11,046 nt of DNA from Clostridia bacterium (GTDB lineage Bacteria > Bacillota > Clostridia > Christensenellales > Borkfalkiaceae). Numbering within the stretch: position 1 is the stretch's first letter; every line of letters starts with the position of its first letter. The translations under genes and the position numbers were made by a program. This document shows, piece after piece, positions 1 to 6,592 of the stretch. A model generated the notes under the pieces. The model was not told the DNA's origin and searched no databases. It was given only the letters and a program-made list of their open reading frames with translations. Where the stretch lies: positions 1 to 11,046 of the forward strand of contig JAFVOV010000022.1 of the NCBI GenBank assembly GCA_017505675.1, written 5' to 3'.

Positions 1-42
1 GAAATTTAATGTTGCGTATAAATAAAACTTTTGTTAAAACGC

Positions 43-72
43 TTGTTATATTCTCATAAAAGGTAGTAAAAT
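43..72 (+). promoter_or_regulatory. Candidate sigma-A promoter of ddh
   Basis: A -35-like TTGTTA at 43-48 and a -10-like TAAAAT at 67-72 are separated by 18 bases. The predicted start lies near position 79, about 25 bases before the ATG. A Shine-Dalgarno-like aaaggtg at 90-96 sits 7 bases before the start codon. The -35 match is only 4 of 6, so this is a reasonable candidate rather than a firm call. Confidence 0.5.
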
Positions 73-103
73 ATAAGCGAAAAAAACTTAAAGGTGTATT
101 ATT

Positions 104-1078
104 ATGATTAAAGTCGGTATCGTTGGTTACGGCAATTTGGGCAGGGGTGTTGCCCTTGCGGTAAGTCAAGCAAAAGATATGGAGTGCGTGGGGATATTTA
201 CCCGTCGCGCGCCTGAAAGCGTTAAACCTGCAATAAATTTCCCCGTTTATTCTATAGAAAAACTTATTGAGTTTAAAGGCAAGGTTGACGTGCTTTTACT
301 TTGCGGTGGTAGCGCTACGGATTTGCCGAATAACACCGCGGGGATATTAAAAGATTTTAATACTGTTGATTCTTTTGATACTCACGCCAAAATTCCCGAA
401 TACTTTTATAAACTTGATAAAGTTGCAAAAGAAAACGGCACTCTCGGCGCGATAAGTATCGGTTGGGACCCGGGCGTATTTTCTATTGCAAGAATGTTGT
501 TTGGCGCGGTTTTACCTAACGGTAATGATTATACTTTTTGGGGAAAAGGCGTTTCACAAGGTCATAGTGACGCAATAAGAAGAATTGCTGGCGTAAAAAA
601 CGCAATTCAATATACTATACCAAAAGAACAGGCGCTATCATCCGTAAGAAACGGTGAAAACCCAAACCTTAAAACTAGAGATAAGCATTTGCGTGAATGT
701 TTCGTGGCGGTAGAAGATACTGCGGATAAGGCGGTAATAGAAAAGGCTATAAAAGAAATGCCCAACTATTTTGCTGATTACGATACTATAGTTAATTTCG
801 TTACCGAAGAAGAAGTTAAAAAGATGCAACAAAAACTTTCACACGGTGGTTTCGTGTTCCGTTCTGGCAGTACCACGGAAGAAAACGCGCACTTGCTTGA
901 ACTTTCATTAAAATTAGATTCTAACCCCGAATTTACGGGAAGCGTTTTGACGGCTTACGGAAGGGCGGTTGCAAGGCTTTCAAAAGAAGGCAAAACGGGT
1001 TGCGTTACCGTTTTTGATATACCGCTTAAATATTTATCACCGGAATCTGAAGAAGATTTAAGGGCGCATTTATTGTAA
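104..1078 (+). CDS. ddh: meso-Diaminopimelate D-dehydrogenase
   Basis: This is a 324-residue cytosolic enzyme that, in its family, reductively aminates tetrahydrodipicolinate to meso-diaminopimelate using NADPH and ammonium. That is the one-step route to lysine and to the peptidoglycan cross-linking residue. The N-terminal Rossmann fold shows the dinucleotide motif GYGNLGRG at residues 8-15. The substrate region carries the family-typical stretches SIGWDPGVFS (about 118-127) and FWGKGVSQGHSDAIRR (145-160). Length is close to the roughly 320-residue norm and the frame is intact. The ATG is chosen because aaaggtg lies 7 bases upstream. The gene has its own candidate promoter and a hairpin just after its stop, so it may be a single-gene unit. 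The later flippase is the only other obvious cell-wall gene in the window. Confidence 0.95.
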   Translation: MIKVGIVGYGNLGRGVALAVSQAKDMECVGIFTRRAPESVKPAINFPVYSIEKLIEFKGKVDVLLLCGGSATDLPNNTAGILKDFNTVDSFDTHAKIPEYFYKLDKVAKENGTLGAISIGWDPGVFSIARMLFGAVLPNGNDYTFWGKGVSQGHSDAIRRIAGVKNAIQYTIPKEQALSSVRNGENPNLKTRDKHLRECFVAVEDTADKAVIEKAIKEMPNYFADYDTIVNFVTEEEVKKMQQKLSHGGFVFRSGSTTEENAHLLELSLKLDSNPEFTGSVLTAYGRAVARLSKEGKTGCVTVFDIPLKYLSPESEEDLRAHLL

Positions 1079-1084
1079 TTTAGC

Positions 1085-1112
1085 ACGGCACGCTTATAAT
1101 TAAGCGCGCCGT
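1085..1112 (+). terminator. Hairpin after ddh, possible weak terminator
   Basis: A 12-base left arm (1085-1096) pairs with a 12-base right arm (1101-1112) with one A-C mismatch, around the loop TAAT. The stem is GC-rich, but only TATATT follows, so the T-tract is weak. It lies between the ddh stop and the Shine-Dalgarno of the next gene. It could partly terminate ddh transcripts, or set relative expression by allowing read-through into the downstream pair. No clear separate promoter for the next gene was seen between the two. Confidence 0.5.
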
Positions 1113-1131
1113 TATATTAAAGGAGGATTTT

Positions 1132-2289
1132 ATGGCAAGGCGTAGATATAGAAGAAAAAAACTATCATTAACTTCAATTATATTGTCTATAATTTTGTTG
1201 CTTATAATAATTGCAGGTTATTACGTTTATAACACTTATTTTAAAGAAGAAGAGCCGTTTATTGAAGCAAAAGGCGATATTTCTTTCCATTTCGTAATGC
1301 TCGGCAACGAATACGCTGGCGATTGCGTTTACGTTAAAGCGGGGGAAAACGATATTTTGATTGATGCAGGAAGTAATACTAGCAGTATAGACGATATTGA
1401 AAATTATTTAAATAAATACGTGACTGATGATAAATTAGAATACGTTATCGTAACGCACGCACACGAAGACCATATTGCAGGCTTTGCAGAAGAAAACGGA
1501 AGTTTATTCGATTTATTTGAAGTTGGCGTAATTATTGATTTCCCAAAAACTGAAAGCACTTCAAAATTATATTCAACCTATCAAGCGGAAAGAAGCGCGG
1601 AAGTTTCGCTTGGCGCAAAACATTATAACGCACTCGACTGCTATAATAATATTAACGGTGGGCAAAGAATATTTAATTTAAGTGACGACGGCAATATTAA
1701 ACTTGAAATTCTTTATAATTATTTTTACGACCACGACGCGTCAACTGAAAACAATTATTCAGTTTGCGTGCAGTTCCATCACGGCCCGCGTAAATTTATT
1801 TTTACCGGTGATTTAGAAGAAAAGGGCGAAGAATATTTGGTGGATTATAATGATTTATCAAAAGTCGAATTGTACAAGGCGGGGCATCACGGTTCTTCAA
1901 CTTCGTCTTGCGAAAAGTTTATGAGCGCAATTAAACCTAATATTAGCGTTGCGCAATGTTGCGCTGGTAGCGTAGAATATTCTGACGATATTAAAAAGGG
2001 TACTTTCCCAACGCAAAGTTATATAGACGCTATTGCGCCTTATACTGAAAAAGTATACGTTCCTATAACTATTGATATTGTGCAAGTTGAAGGGCAAGAT
2101 ACCCCTAGCGATACTTCTGACGACAAATATGATAATAAAGGTAATTATCAACTTTTAAACGGCAATATAGTTGTCATCTCTGAAGAAAGCGGCGTTATGG
2201 TAGAATGTTCTAATAACGCAACTCTATTAAAAGATACCGCGTGGTTTAAAAATTATAGAACTTTGCCTAACGACTGGAAGGTGGCTTAA
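1132..2289 (+). CDS. Membrane-anchored ComEC-like metallo-beta-lactamase-fold hydrolase
   Basis: This 385-residue protein has a very basic N-terminus (RRRYRRKK, residues 3-10) and one hydrophobic segment at about 13-33. The positive-inside rule places the catalytic domain outside the membrane. The rest resembles the MBL domain found at the C-terminus of ComEC and in stand-alone paralogues. Metal-binding THAHEDH is at 108-114, the domain-typical FTGDLEE at 224-230, and GHHGSS at 251-256. In ComEC-type proteins this fold is thought to cleave nucleic acid, but stand-alone versions are mostly uncharacterised, so the substrate here is unknown. A strong AAGGAGG (1120-1126) sits 5 bases before the ATG. 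The stop codon lies two bases before the glycosylase start, indicating co-translation. There are no ComEC channel segments, so this is not ComEC itself. Confidence 0.82.
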   Translation: MARRRYRRKKLSLTSIILSIILLLIIIAGYYVYNTYFKEEEPFIEAKGDISFHFVMLGNEYAGDCVYVKAGENDILIDAGSNTSSIDDIENYLNKYVTDDKLEYVIVTHAHEDHIAGFAEENGSLFDLFEVGVIIDFPKTESTSKLYSTYQAERSAEVSLGAKHYNALDCYNNINGGQRIFNLSDDGNIKLEILYNYFYDHDASTENNYSVCVQFHHGPRKFIFTGDLEEKGEEYLVDYNDLSKVELYKAGHHGSSTSSCEKFMSAIKPNISVAQCCAGSVEYSDDIKKGTFPTQSYIDAIAPYTEKVYVPITIDIVQVEGQDTPSDTSDDKYDNKGNYQLLNGNIVVISEESGVMVECSNNATLLKDTAWFKNYRTLPNDWKVA

Positions 2290-2291
2290 TA

Positions 2292-2771
2292 ATGTGGCAT
2301 CAAGGTTTTGAACCTGTAATAGACGATAATAGTAGAGTTTTAATACTCGGCAGTTTTCCAAGCATAAAATCACGCGAACAAGGGTTTTATTACGGCAATC
2401 CGCAAAATAGATTTTGGAATATGTTATCAAGCGTTTTTGGCGAAACCGTTCCTAAAGATATAAGTGGAAGAAAAGAATTTTTATTGCGACACGGCGTTGC
2501 GCTTTGGGACGTTATAAAAAGTAGCACCATAACGTCAAGTAAGGATTCCGATATTACTGAAGATAATAGTATACCCGTTGACTTTAATGAAGTTTTATTG
2601 AAATACCCCAACTTAAAACTAATATTATGCAACGGAAATTTATCTTACCAAACTTTTATAAAGTTTAACCCTAACTGTAAAATACCTTGCATAAAGATGC
2701 AGTCTACAAGTTCTGCTAACGGTAGGTATAAAGTTGACGGCTGGGTGAAGGCAATAAAATCTGCGCTTTGA
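2292..2771 (+). CDS. DNA-deoxyinosine (hypoxanthine) glycosylase, UDG superfamily
   Basis: This 159-residue protein matches the short UDG-superfamily glycosylases annotated as hypoxanthine- or deoxyinosine-DNA glycosylases, which remove deaminated bases and start base-excision repair. Recognisable parts are LILGSFPSIKS (about 17-27), the YYGNPQNRFW stretch (about 33-42) and VALWDVI (about 69-75). The C-terminal QSTSSANG motif corresponds to the usual PSTSPAN-type DNA-interacting loop; two prolines expected there are replaced, which could be drift or altered activity. AAGGTGG (2278-2284) inside the end of the upstream gene lies 7 bases before the ATG, so the gene is translationally coupled to the MBL-fold gene. 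Its last ~90 coding bases and downstream flank occur a second time about 0.9 kb further on. Length is near the family norm. Confidence 0.85.
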   Translation: MWHQGFEPVIDDNSRVLILGSFPSIKSREQGFYYGNPQNRFWNMLSSVFGETVPKDISGRKEFLLRHGVALWDVIKSSTITSSKDSDITEDNSIPVDFNEVLLKYPNLKLILCNGNLSYQTFIKFNPNCKIPCIKMQSTSSANGRYKVDGWVKAIKSAL

Positions 2772-2799
2772 TTTTATAATTTACGCATAAAATAAACAT
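2678..2799 (+). repeat. Direct repeat, left copy (glycosylase 3' end plus flank)
   Basis: About 122 bases here recur in the same orientation at 3564-3684, with roughly six substitutions and one single-base indel. The longest identical runs are 2697-2748 (52 bases) and 2750-2776 (27 bases). This copy contains the functional 3' end of the glycosylase gene, its stop at 2769-2771 and about 28 bases beyond. The two copies bracket the minus-strand hydrolase unit. Confidence 0.97.
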
Positions 2800-2850
2800 T
2801 GATACCGTGAACAGATTTTGTGCGACAATACATAGTGTAGTGATAAAAAT

Positions 2851-2882
2851 AAAAAGCGAAGTGAATTTCACTCCGCTTTTTT
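2851..2882. terminator. Bidirectional intrinsic terminator
   Basis: AAAAAGCG (2851-2858) pairs with CGCTTTTT (2874-2881). After one A-C mismatch, AGTGA (2860-2864) pairs with TCACT (2868-2872) around the loop ATT. There is a T-run on the plus strand after the stem and another on the minus strand (complement of the A-rich 2845-2855). It can therefore end both the glycosylase transcript and the convergent hydrolase transcript. The hydrolase stop codon lies inside the stem. Confidence 0.85.
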
Positions 2883-3503
2883 GTGTGTAAAAAACCACTC
2901 TAGCAACTCTGTGGAAAAAGCCAATTCCCATGAATTGTGTCCCACCCCTTCATATAAATCAAATTTTAGTTCAGGGTTTGAGTTCTTTAATTTTTCAATC
3001 ATTTCAATTGTATGACTGGGAGAAACCACCACGTCATTTAATCCATGAAACGCCCAAATCGGCATTTTTAAAACACCAGCGTTCCACGCCATACCTCCAC
3101 CACAGCAAGGAGCAATTGCTGCAAATAAATCGGGATATGCCATAGCGGTATACCATGTTCCAAATCCGCCCATACTTAATCCGCAAAGATAAATTCTTGA
3201 CTTGTCTATTGAAAATTCACCCGTTATTTTGTCAATAAATTTTTTGATGCTTTCTACTTTTGCCGCCCAAAAACTGTTGGTTGGACATTGTGGCATTATG
3301 AGAATTGTATCCTTCAAATTTTCATCATTTGCAATTTTTGCAAATCCGTGAATTAATACTTTATCTAAACTTTCGCCACCGTCTCCGCGTTCGCCTGCAC
3401 CGTGAAGTTGAATTAATAGCGCGGGGGTAGACGATAATTTATCGGGAAGATACGCTATGTATGGAAAAATATCTTTATCGCTTGACTGTTTTATAATTTT
3501 CAT
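2868..3503 (-). CDS. Alpha/beta-hydrolase, esterase/predicted peptidase type
   Basis: This 211-residue protein is an alpha/beta-hydrolase resembling the phospholipase/carboxylesterase and COG4099-type 'predicted peptidase' families. The visible catalytic set is the nucleophile elbow GLSMGG with Ser110, acid Asp157 in GLNDVV, and His189 in GVGHNSW. The oxyanion region is HGAGERG (34-40), and the PQCP...W stretch (71-79) is typical of the group. No signal peptide is visible, so it is probably cytosolic; the substrate cannot be told from sequence. The start is supported by GAGGAG (complement of 3511-3516) 7 bases before the ATG and by a good promoter upstream. It is the only minus-strand gene in the window and sits between two copies of the glycosylase 3' end, which suggests it was inserted as a self-contained unit. 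Confidence 0.85.
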   Translation of the reverse strand: MKIIKQSSDKDIFPYIAYLPDKLSSTPALLIQLHGAGERGDGGESLDKVLIHGFAKIANDENLKDTILIMPQCPTNSFWAAKVESIKKFIDKITGEFSIDKSRIYLCGLSMGGFGTWYTAMAYPDLFAAIAPCCGGGMAWNAGVLKMPIWAFHGLNDVVVSPSHTIEMIEKLKNSNPELKFDLYEGVGHNSWELAFSTELLEWFFTHKKAE

Positions 3504-3524
3504 TGTTTTTCTCCTCTAAAATGT

Positions 3525-3553
3525 ATTATAGCACACAAACCTTAAAAAGTAAA
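3525..3553 (-). promoter_or_regulatory. Sigma-A promoter of the alpha/beta-hydrolase
   Basis: On the minus strand, -35 TTTACT (complement of 3548-3553) and a perfect -10 TATAAT (complement of 3525-3530) are exactly 17 bases apart. A TGTG just before the -10 resembles an extended -10. The whole promoter lies inside the inserted segment, about ten bases from the right-hand repeat copy. Confidence 0.8.
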
Positions 3554-3563
3554 CTGCACAGTA

Positions 3564-3684
3564 TAAAATACCTTGTTTAAAAATGCAGTCTACAAGTTCT
3601 GCTAACGGTAGGTATAAAGTTGACGGCTGGGTGACGGCAATAAAATCTGCGCTTTGATTTTAAAATTACGCATAAAATAAAAAT
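3564..3684 (+). repeat. Direct repeat, right copy (glycosylase tail plus flank)
   Basis: This is the second copy of 2678-2799 in the same orientation. Differences cluster at its left end (opposite 2690, 2691 and 2696), with others opposite 2749, 2777 and 2797 plus one missing T. The repeat ends between the -35-like and -10-like parts of the candidate spoVT promoter, which suggests this copy marks the original junction between glycosylase and spoVT. Confidence 0.97.
3565..3657 (+). pseudogene. 3' remnant of a deoxyinosine-DNA glycosylase gene
   Basis: Reading in frame from 3565 to the TGA at 3655-3657 gives about 30 codons matching the C-terminus of the glycosylase encoded at 2292-2771, including the QSTSSANG loop. 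The remnant differs at Ile to Leu and Lys to Thr and has two synonymous changes. It lacks the entire N-terminal part and any ribosome binding site, so it is a leftover fragment, not a gene. An ATG at 3583 gives a 24-codon open frame, but nothing supports its translation. Confidence 0.9.
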
Positions 3685-3698
3685 ATCGGCTCATACTA
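3669..3698 (+). promoter_or_regulatory. Sigma-G-like promoter of spoVT
   Basis: CATACTA (3692-3698) is the -10 sequence typical of forespore sigma-G promoters. CGCATA (3669-3674), 17 bases upstream, resembles the matching -35 (TGAATA-like). In Bacillus subtilis spoVT is sigma-G dependent, so the match fits the gene. Predicted initiation near 3705 leaves only a very short leader before the Shine-Dalgarno. No convincing sigma-A promoter was seen here. Confidence 0.65.
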
Positions 3699-3705
3699 TC
3701 TTCAA

Positions 3706-3723
3706 ACGGAGGAAATGAGTATG
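3706..3723 (+). promoter_or_regulatory. Ribosome binding site fixing the spoVT start
   Basis: ACGGAGG (3706-3712) lies 8 bases before the ATG at 3721 but only 2 bases before the in-frame ATG at 3715. The spacing, and the alignment of MQETGMVRRID with the SpoVT N-terminus, both favour 3721. Confidence 0.8.
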
Positions 3724-4266
3724 CAAGAAACCGGTATGGTAAGGCGTATCGACGAACTCGGTAGAGTGGTAATCCCTAAAGAAATGCGTAAAACTTTGCG
3801 TATAAGAGAAGGTGACCCACTTGAAATTTATACCGACAAAGAACAATTGATATTTAAGAAATATTCACCTATTTCCACAATTAACACCTATGCTGAAGCA
3901 ATAGCAGACGGCATAGAAGAATTAACGGAAAAAACGTGTATCGTTACCGATAATGACGTTATAGTTTATGCGTCTAGGGGTAAACTTAAAGATACGGTAG
4001 GTAAGCATATTTCAACTGAACTTGAAAATATTTTAAAAGAAAGAAAAAGTCTGGCAGTTTCAAGAATTGACGGCGGAACAATAGTTTCCGTGATTAAAGA
4101 CCAAGATTTAGAGTGCGAAAATCAAATTATCGTTCCGATTATTTCGGGTGGCGACTGTTATGGTTCGCTTATAGTTTTCGATAAGGATAAATCTTCGCGC
4201 TTCAGTTCTAACGACGTTAAATTCGTCAGACTCGGTGCGACCTTTTTATCCAAACAGTTAGATTGA
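3721..4266 (+). CDS. spoVT: Stage V sporulation protein T, AbrB-family regulator
   Basis: This 181-residue DNA-binding protein matches SpoVT, the forespore regulator that modulates sigma-G-dependent genes during spore maturation. The AbrB/SpoVT swapped-hairpin domain occupies about residues 1-50 and contains VRRIDELGRVVIPKEMRKTL and RIREGDPLEIY, almost identical to the Bacillus form. The remainder (about 55-178) has the length and character of the GAF-like sensory domain. Total length is close to the 178 residues of the B. subtilis protein. The start at 3721 is preferred over 3715 because of Shine-Dalgarno spacing. A sigma-G-like promoter lies upstream. The stop is followed by a hairpin and then a SpoVB-like flippase gene, a sporulation-flavoured neighbourhood. 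Some Clostridia retain SpoVT-like proteins with wider roles, so strict forespore function is inferred. Confidence 0.93.
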   Translation: MQETGMVRRIDELGRVVIPKEMRKTLRIREGDPLEIYTDKEQLIFKKYSPISTINTYAEAIADGIEELTEKTCIVTDNDVIVYASRGKLKDTVGKHISTELENILKERKSLAVSRIDGGTIVSVIKDQDLECENQIIVPIISGGDCYGSLIVFDKDKSSRFSSNDVKFVRLGATFLSKQLD

Positions 4267-4284
4267 TAATTTTTTTCGTTTTAG

Positions 4285-4309
4285 TGACCGCAAGTATTCC
4301 TTGCGGTCA
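4285..4309 (+). terminator. Perfect 10-bp hairpin between spoVT and the flippase
   Basis: TGACCGCAAG (4285-4294) and CTTGCGGTCA (4300-4309) form a perfect stem around the loop TATTC. The sequence after it (TAACTTTAC) is a poor T-tract, so termination would be leaky at best. It ends 13 bases before the flippase ATG at 4323, where a Shine-Dalgarno would normally be, so it may equally affect translation of that gene. Confidence 0.5.
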
Positions 4310-4322
4310 TAACTTTACATAT

Positions 4323-5687
4323 ATGAAAAAACGGAAAAATTCTATCGTGCGTGGCGCGGCGTCACTCGGCGCGGGCGCGTTTATAGCAAAACTTTTGGGC
4401 GCGCTTTACCGTATGCCCTTAACAAACCTATTAGGCGGTTTCGGGCTAGGGCTTTATCAAATGGTTTTCCCAGTATACGCGTTACTTCTTGATTTTTCGG
4501 GTGCGGGAGTTCCTAGCGCGCTATCTAAAATTATCTCTTCTGTAAACGAAAAAGATAGGTTAAATAATGCTAGAAATTATCTTACTGCAAGCGTTAAACT
4601 TTTATCAATATTCGGCGTTATAGGCGCGCTTTTAATGGGGGCGCTTTCTAAACCTTTGGCAATATTGCAAGGTAATCCTGATGCGTTTAGCGCGTACGTT
4701 GCGCTTGCGCCTGCAATATTTTTCGTTTCGCTTATTTCATGCTATCGCGGATATTTTCAAGGCTTAATGAGAATGAACCCAACCGCGCTTTCACAAATAA
4801 CCGAGCAGATTATAAAACTTTGTTTCGGGTTAATATTCGCGCGTCTTTTTTTGCCCAACGTCCCGCTTGCCGTTGCGGGGGCAACTTTTGCAATAACTCT
4901 ATCGGAAATAGTTGCGTTTATTCAACTTTATATAACGTTTAATGTTCATAAACGAAAAGAAAAACAAGTTTTTATTTTTGATAATTCGCTTTTTAAACCA
5001 CTTGCTAAAACTATAATCAAAAACACCGTGCCTATAACTTTAATAGGTATAATACTTCCGCTGTCTAACGTGATAGATAGTTTTTTAGTAGTAAACGTGT
5101 TGAGCGCTTATAGAACTGACGCAGTTTCACTATACGGCATTTTATCGGGCGTGGTAACAACGGTAATAAACTTACCCGTATCAATTTGTTACGGCGTTGC
5201 AACTAGCGCAATACCGGCAGTTGCGGCTGAAACTGATAGTATAAACCAAAGAACTGCAATTAAAAAAGCAATAACTTTAACTTTAATTTTCGCTCTGCCT
5301 TGTACGGCGGTAATGGCGGTAGCATCACCGCTTATTATAAAAATTTTATTTGGCGGTTTAAGCGCAGAAGAAGCGTTTACCGCGCAAAGGCTTTTAACGT
5401 TTTTATCGGTAAACGTAACTTTGCTTTCACTACTGCAAACCTTAAACGCCGTTTTAATAGGTTGTGGAAAACTTTTGTCGCCTATAAAAAGTTTGGGAAT
5501 AGGCGTTTTAGTGAAAACTGCGCTTAATTTAATATTGTTAAAAATTCCCGAAATAAATATTTACGGTGGCGCGGTGGCTGTAATCGCTTGCTATTTTACC
5601 GCTTGTTTGATAAACTTATTTATGATATTTAAGATGAAGGTGAAAAATGCAGATAAGCGCATTGTTAATAGGGAATACGCAAGTTAA
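4323..5687 (+). CDS. SpoVB/MurJ-like oligosaccharide (lipid) flippase
   Basis: This 454-residue polytopic membrane protein belongs to the MOP superfamily, MVF/polysaccharide-transport branch, which includes SpoVB and MurJ and moves lipid-linked sugar precursors across the membrane. The N-terminal stretch, with RGAASLGAGAFIAKLLGALY followed by RMPLTNLLG and GLYQMVFPVY, is the family hallmark. Repeated hydrophobic segments run to about residue 445, consistent with 12-14 helices, ending in a basic tail. Position after spoVT suggests a spore-cortex or wall-precursor role, but SpoVB is one of several similar paralogues, so I give no symbol. The start is taken at ATG 4323 because family similarity begins there. 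No clear Shine-Dalgarno precedes it; an alternative TTG at 4263 overlaps the spoVT stop. The 3' end overlaps the next gene by 41 bases. Confidence 0.85.
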   Translation: MKKRKNSIVRGAASLGAGAFIAKLLGALYRMPLTNLLGGFGLGLYQMVFPVYALLLDFSGAGVPSALSKIISSVNEKDRLNNARNYLTASVKLLSIFGVIGALLMGALSKPLAILQGNPDAFSAYVALAPAIFFVSLISCYRGYFQGLMRMNPTALSQITEQIIKLCFGLIFARLFLPNVPLAVAGATFAITLSEIVAFIQLYITFNVHKRKEKQVFIFDNSLFKPLAKTIIKNTVPITLIGIILPLSNVIDSFLVVNVLSAYRTDAVSLYGILSGVVTTVINLPVSICYGVATSAIPAVAAETDSINQRTAIKKAITLTLIFALPCTAVMAVASPLIIKILFGGLSAEEAFTAQRLLTFLSVNVTLLSLLQTLNAVLIGCGKLLSPIKSLGIGVLVKTALNLILLKIPEINIYGGAVAVIACYFTACLINLFMIFKMKVKNADKRIVNREYAS

Positions 5688-6585
5688 AAACAACGTGTTT
5701 TTAGCGCCGATGGCAGGGTATACCGATTATTCAATAAGAAAGTTACAACTTGAAAACGGCGCAGGGCTAGTTTTTACTGAACTCGTTAGCGCAAAGGGGC
5801 TTATGTATGGCGGTAGTGGCTCTAAAGAACTGCTTTATTCAGCAGGGGATGAAAATGAAACCGCCGTTCAACTTTTTGGTTCAGACCCCTATTATATGCG
5901 CGCGGCGGCGGAAAGCGAAGATTTAGCGCCATTTAAAATAGTAGATATAAATATGGGTTGTCCCGTTCCTAAAGTGTATAAAAACGGTGAAGGTAGCGCG
6001 CTTTTAAAGGATATATTAAAAGCCGAAAAAATAGTTTCTGAATGTGTTAAAAGCGGAAAAAATATAACGGTTAAAATTCGTACGGGGTTGGTTAAGGGTG
6101 ACGACGTTGCAGTCGAATACGCTAAAATGGCGGAAAACGCAGGCGCAAAACTTATAACCGTGCACGGTAGGGTTAGGGAAGATTATTATTCTGGCGAGCC
6201 TGATTTTAACGCAATAGCGCGCGCTAAAACGGCGGTGAAAATTCCCGTTATAGCAAACGGCGGTATCTTTACTGAAAAAGACGCGGAAGAAATGATAGAT
6301 AAAACGGGCGCGGACGGGGTAATGCTTGCGCGTGGCGCTATAGCAAATCCTTTTTTAGTTTCAAAATTATGCGGTGTAAAATCCGATTATAATCTTAAAG
6401 CATACATATTAAAACATTTAACTTTAATGAGCGATAGGTATGCTCCAAGGCGCGCCGCCGTTGAGTTTAGAAAGTTTACGCCATATTATTTTAAAGGCAT
6501 GGTTGGGGTTAAAGAACTTAAAAACGCAATAAATAAAACGGAAAGCGTTGCGGAAATTATACAACTTATAAATCAAAATCTTTAA
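5647..6585 (+). CDS. dus: tRNA-dihydrouridine synthase, DusB/NifR3 type
   Basis: This 312-residue flavoenzyme of the Dus family reduces specific uridines in the tRNA D-loop to dihydrouridine using FMN and NADPH. The TIM-barrel N-terminus shows APMAGYTD (20-27) for FMN binding. The catalytic cysteine is Cys105 in the DINMGCPVPK motif. Later strands carry VKIRTG, TVHGR, VIANGGI and GADGVMLARGAIANPFL, all family-typical phosphate-binding elements. Length fits the usual 310-330 residues. GAAGGTG just before the start lies inside the flippase gene, and the 41-base overlap implies coupled translation. Which uridine it modifies cannot be read from sequence. It begins a run that also includes the tRNA methyltransferase TrmL two genes on. 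Confidence 0.93.
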   Translation: MQISALLIGNTQVKNNVFLAPMAGYTDYSIRKLQLENGAGLVFTELVSAKGLMYGGSGSKELLYSAGDENETAVQLFGSDPYYMRAAAESEDLAPFKIVDINMGCPVPKVYKNGEGSALLKDILKAEKIVSECVKSGKNITVKIRTGLVKGDDVAVEYAKMAENAGAKLITVHGRVREDYYSGEPDFNAIARAKTAVKIPVIANGGIFTEKDAEEMIDKTGADGVMLARGAIANPFLVSKLCGVKSDYNLKAYILKHLTLMSDRYAPRRAAVEFRKFTPYYFKGMVGVKELKNAINKTESVAEIIQLINQNL

Positions 6586-6592
6586 CAAAAAG

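Noticed and set aside
1897..2632. Minus-strand open frames opposite the MBL-fold and glycosylase genes
   Set aside because: They are antisense to well-supported genes, lack ribosome binding sites and resemble no known protein.
2800..3562. Insertion sequence or integron-type cassette around the hydrolase
   Set aside because: There is no transposase, integrase, terminal inverted repeat or attachment-site-like structure; the flanking repeats are glycosylase coding sequence.
3715..3720. Upstream in-frame ATG for spoVT
   Set aside because: It is only 2 bases after the Shine-Dalgarno and adds two residues not expected in SpoVT; ATG 3721 has proper spacing.
4263..4322. N-terminal extension of the flippase from TTG 4263
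   Set aside because: The extension would be encoded across a perfect hairpin, has no ribosome binding site and no family similarity; kept only as an alternative.
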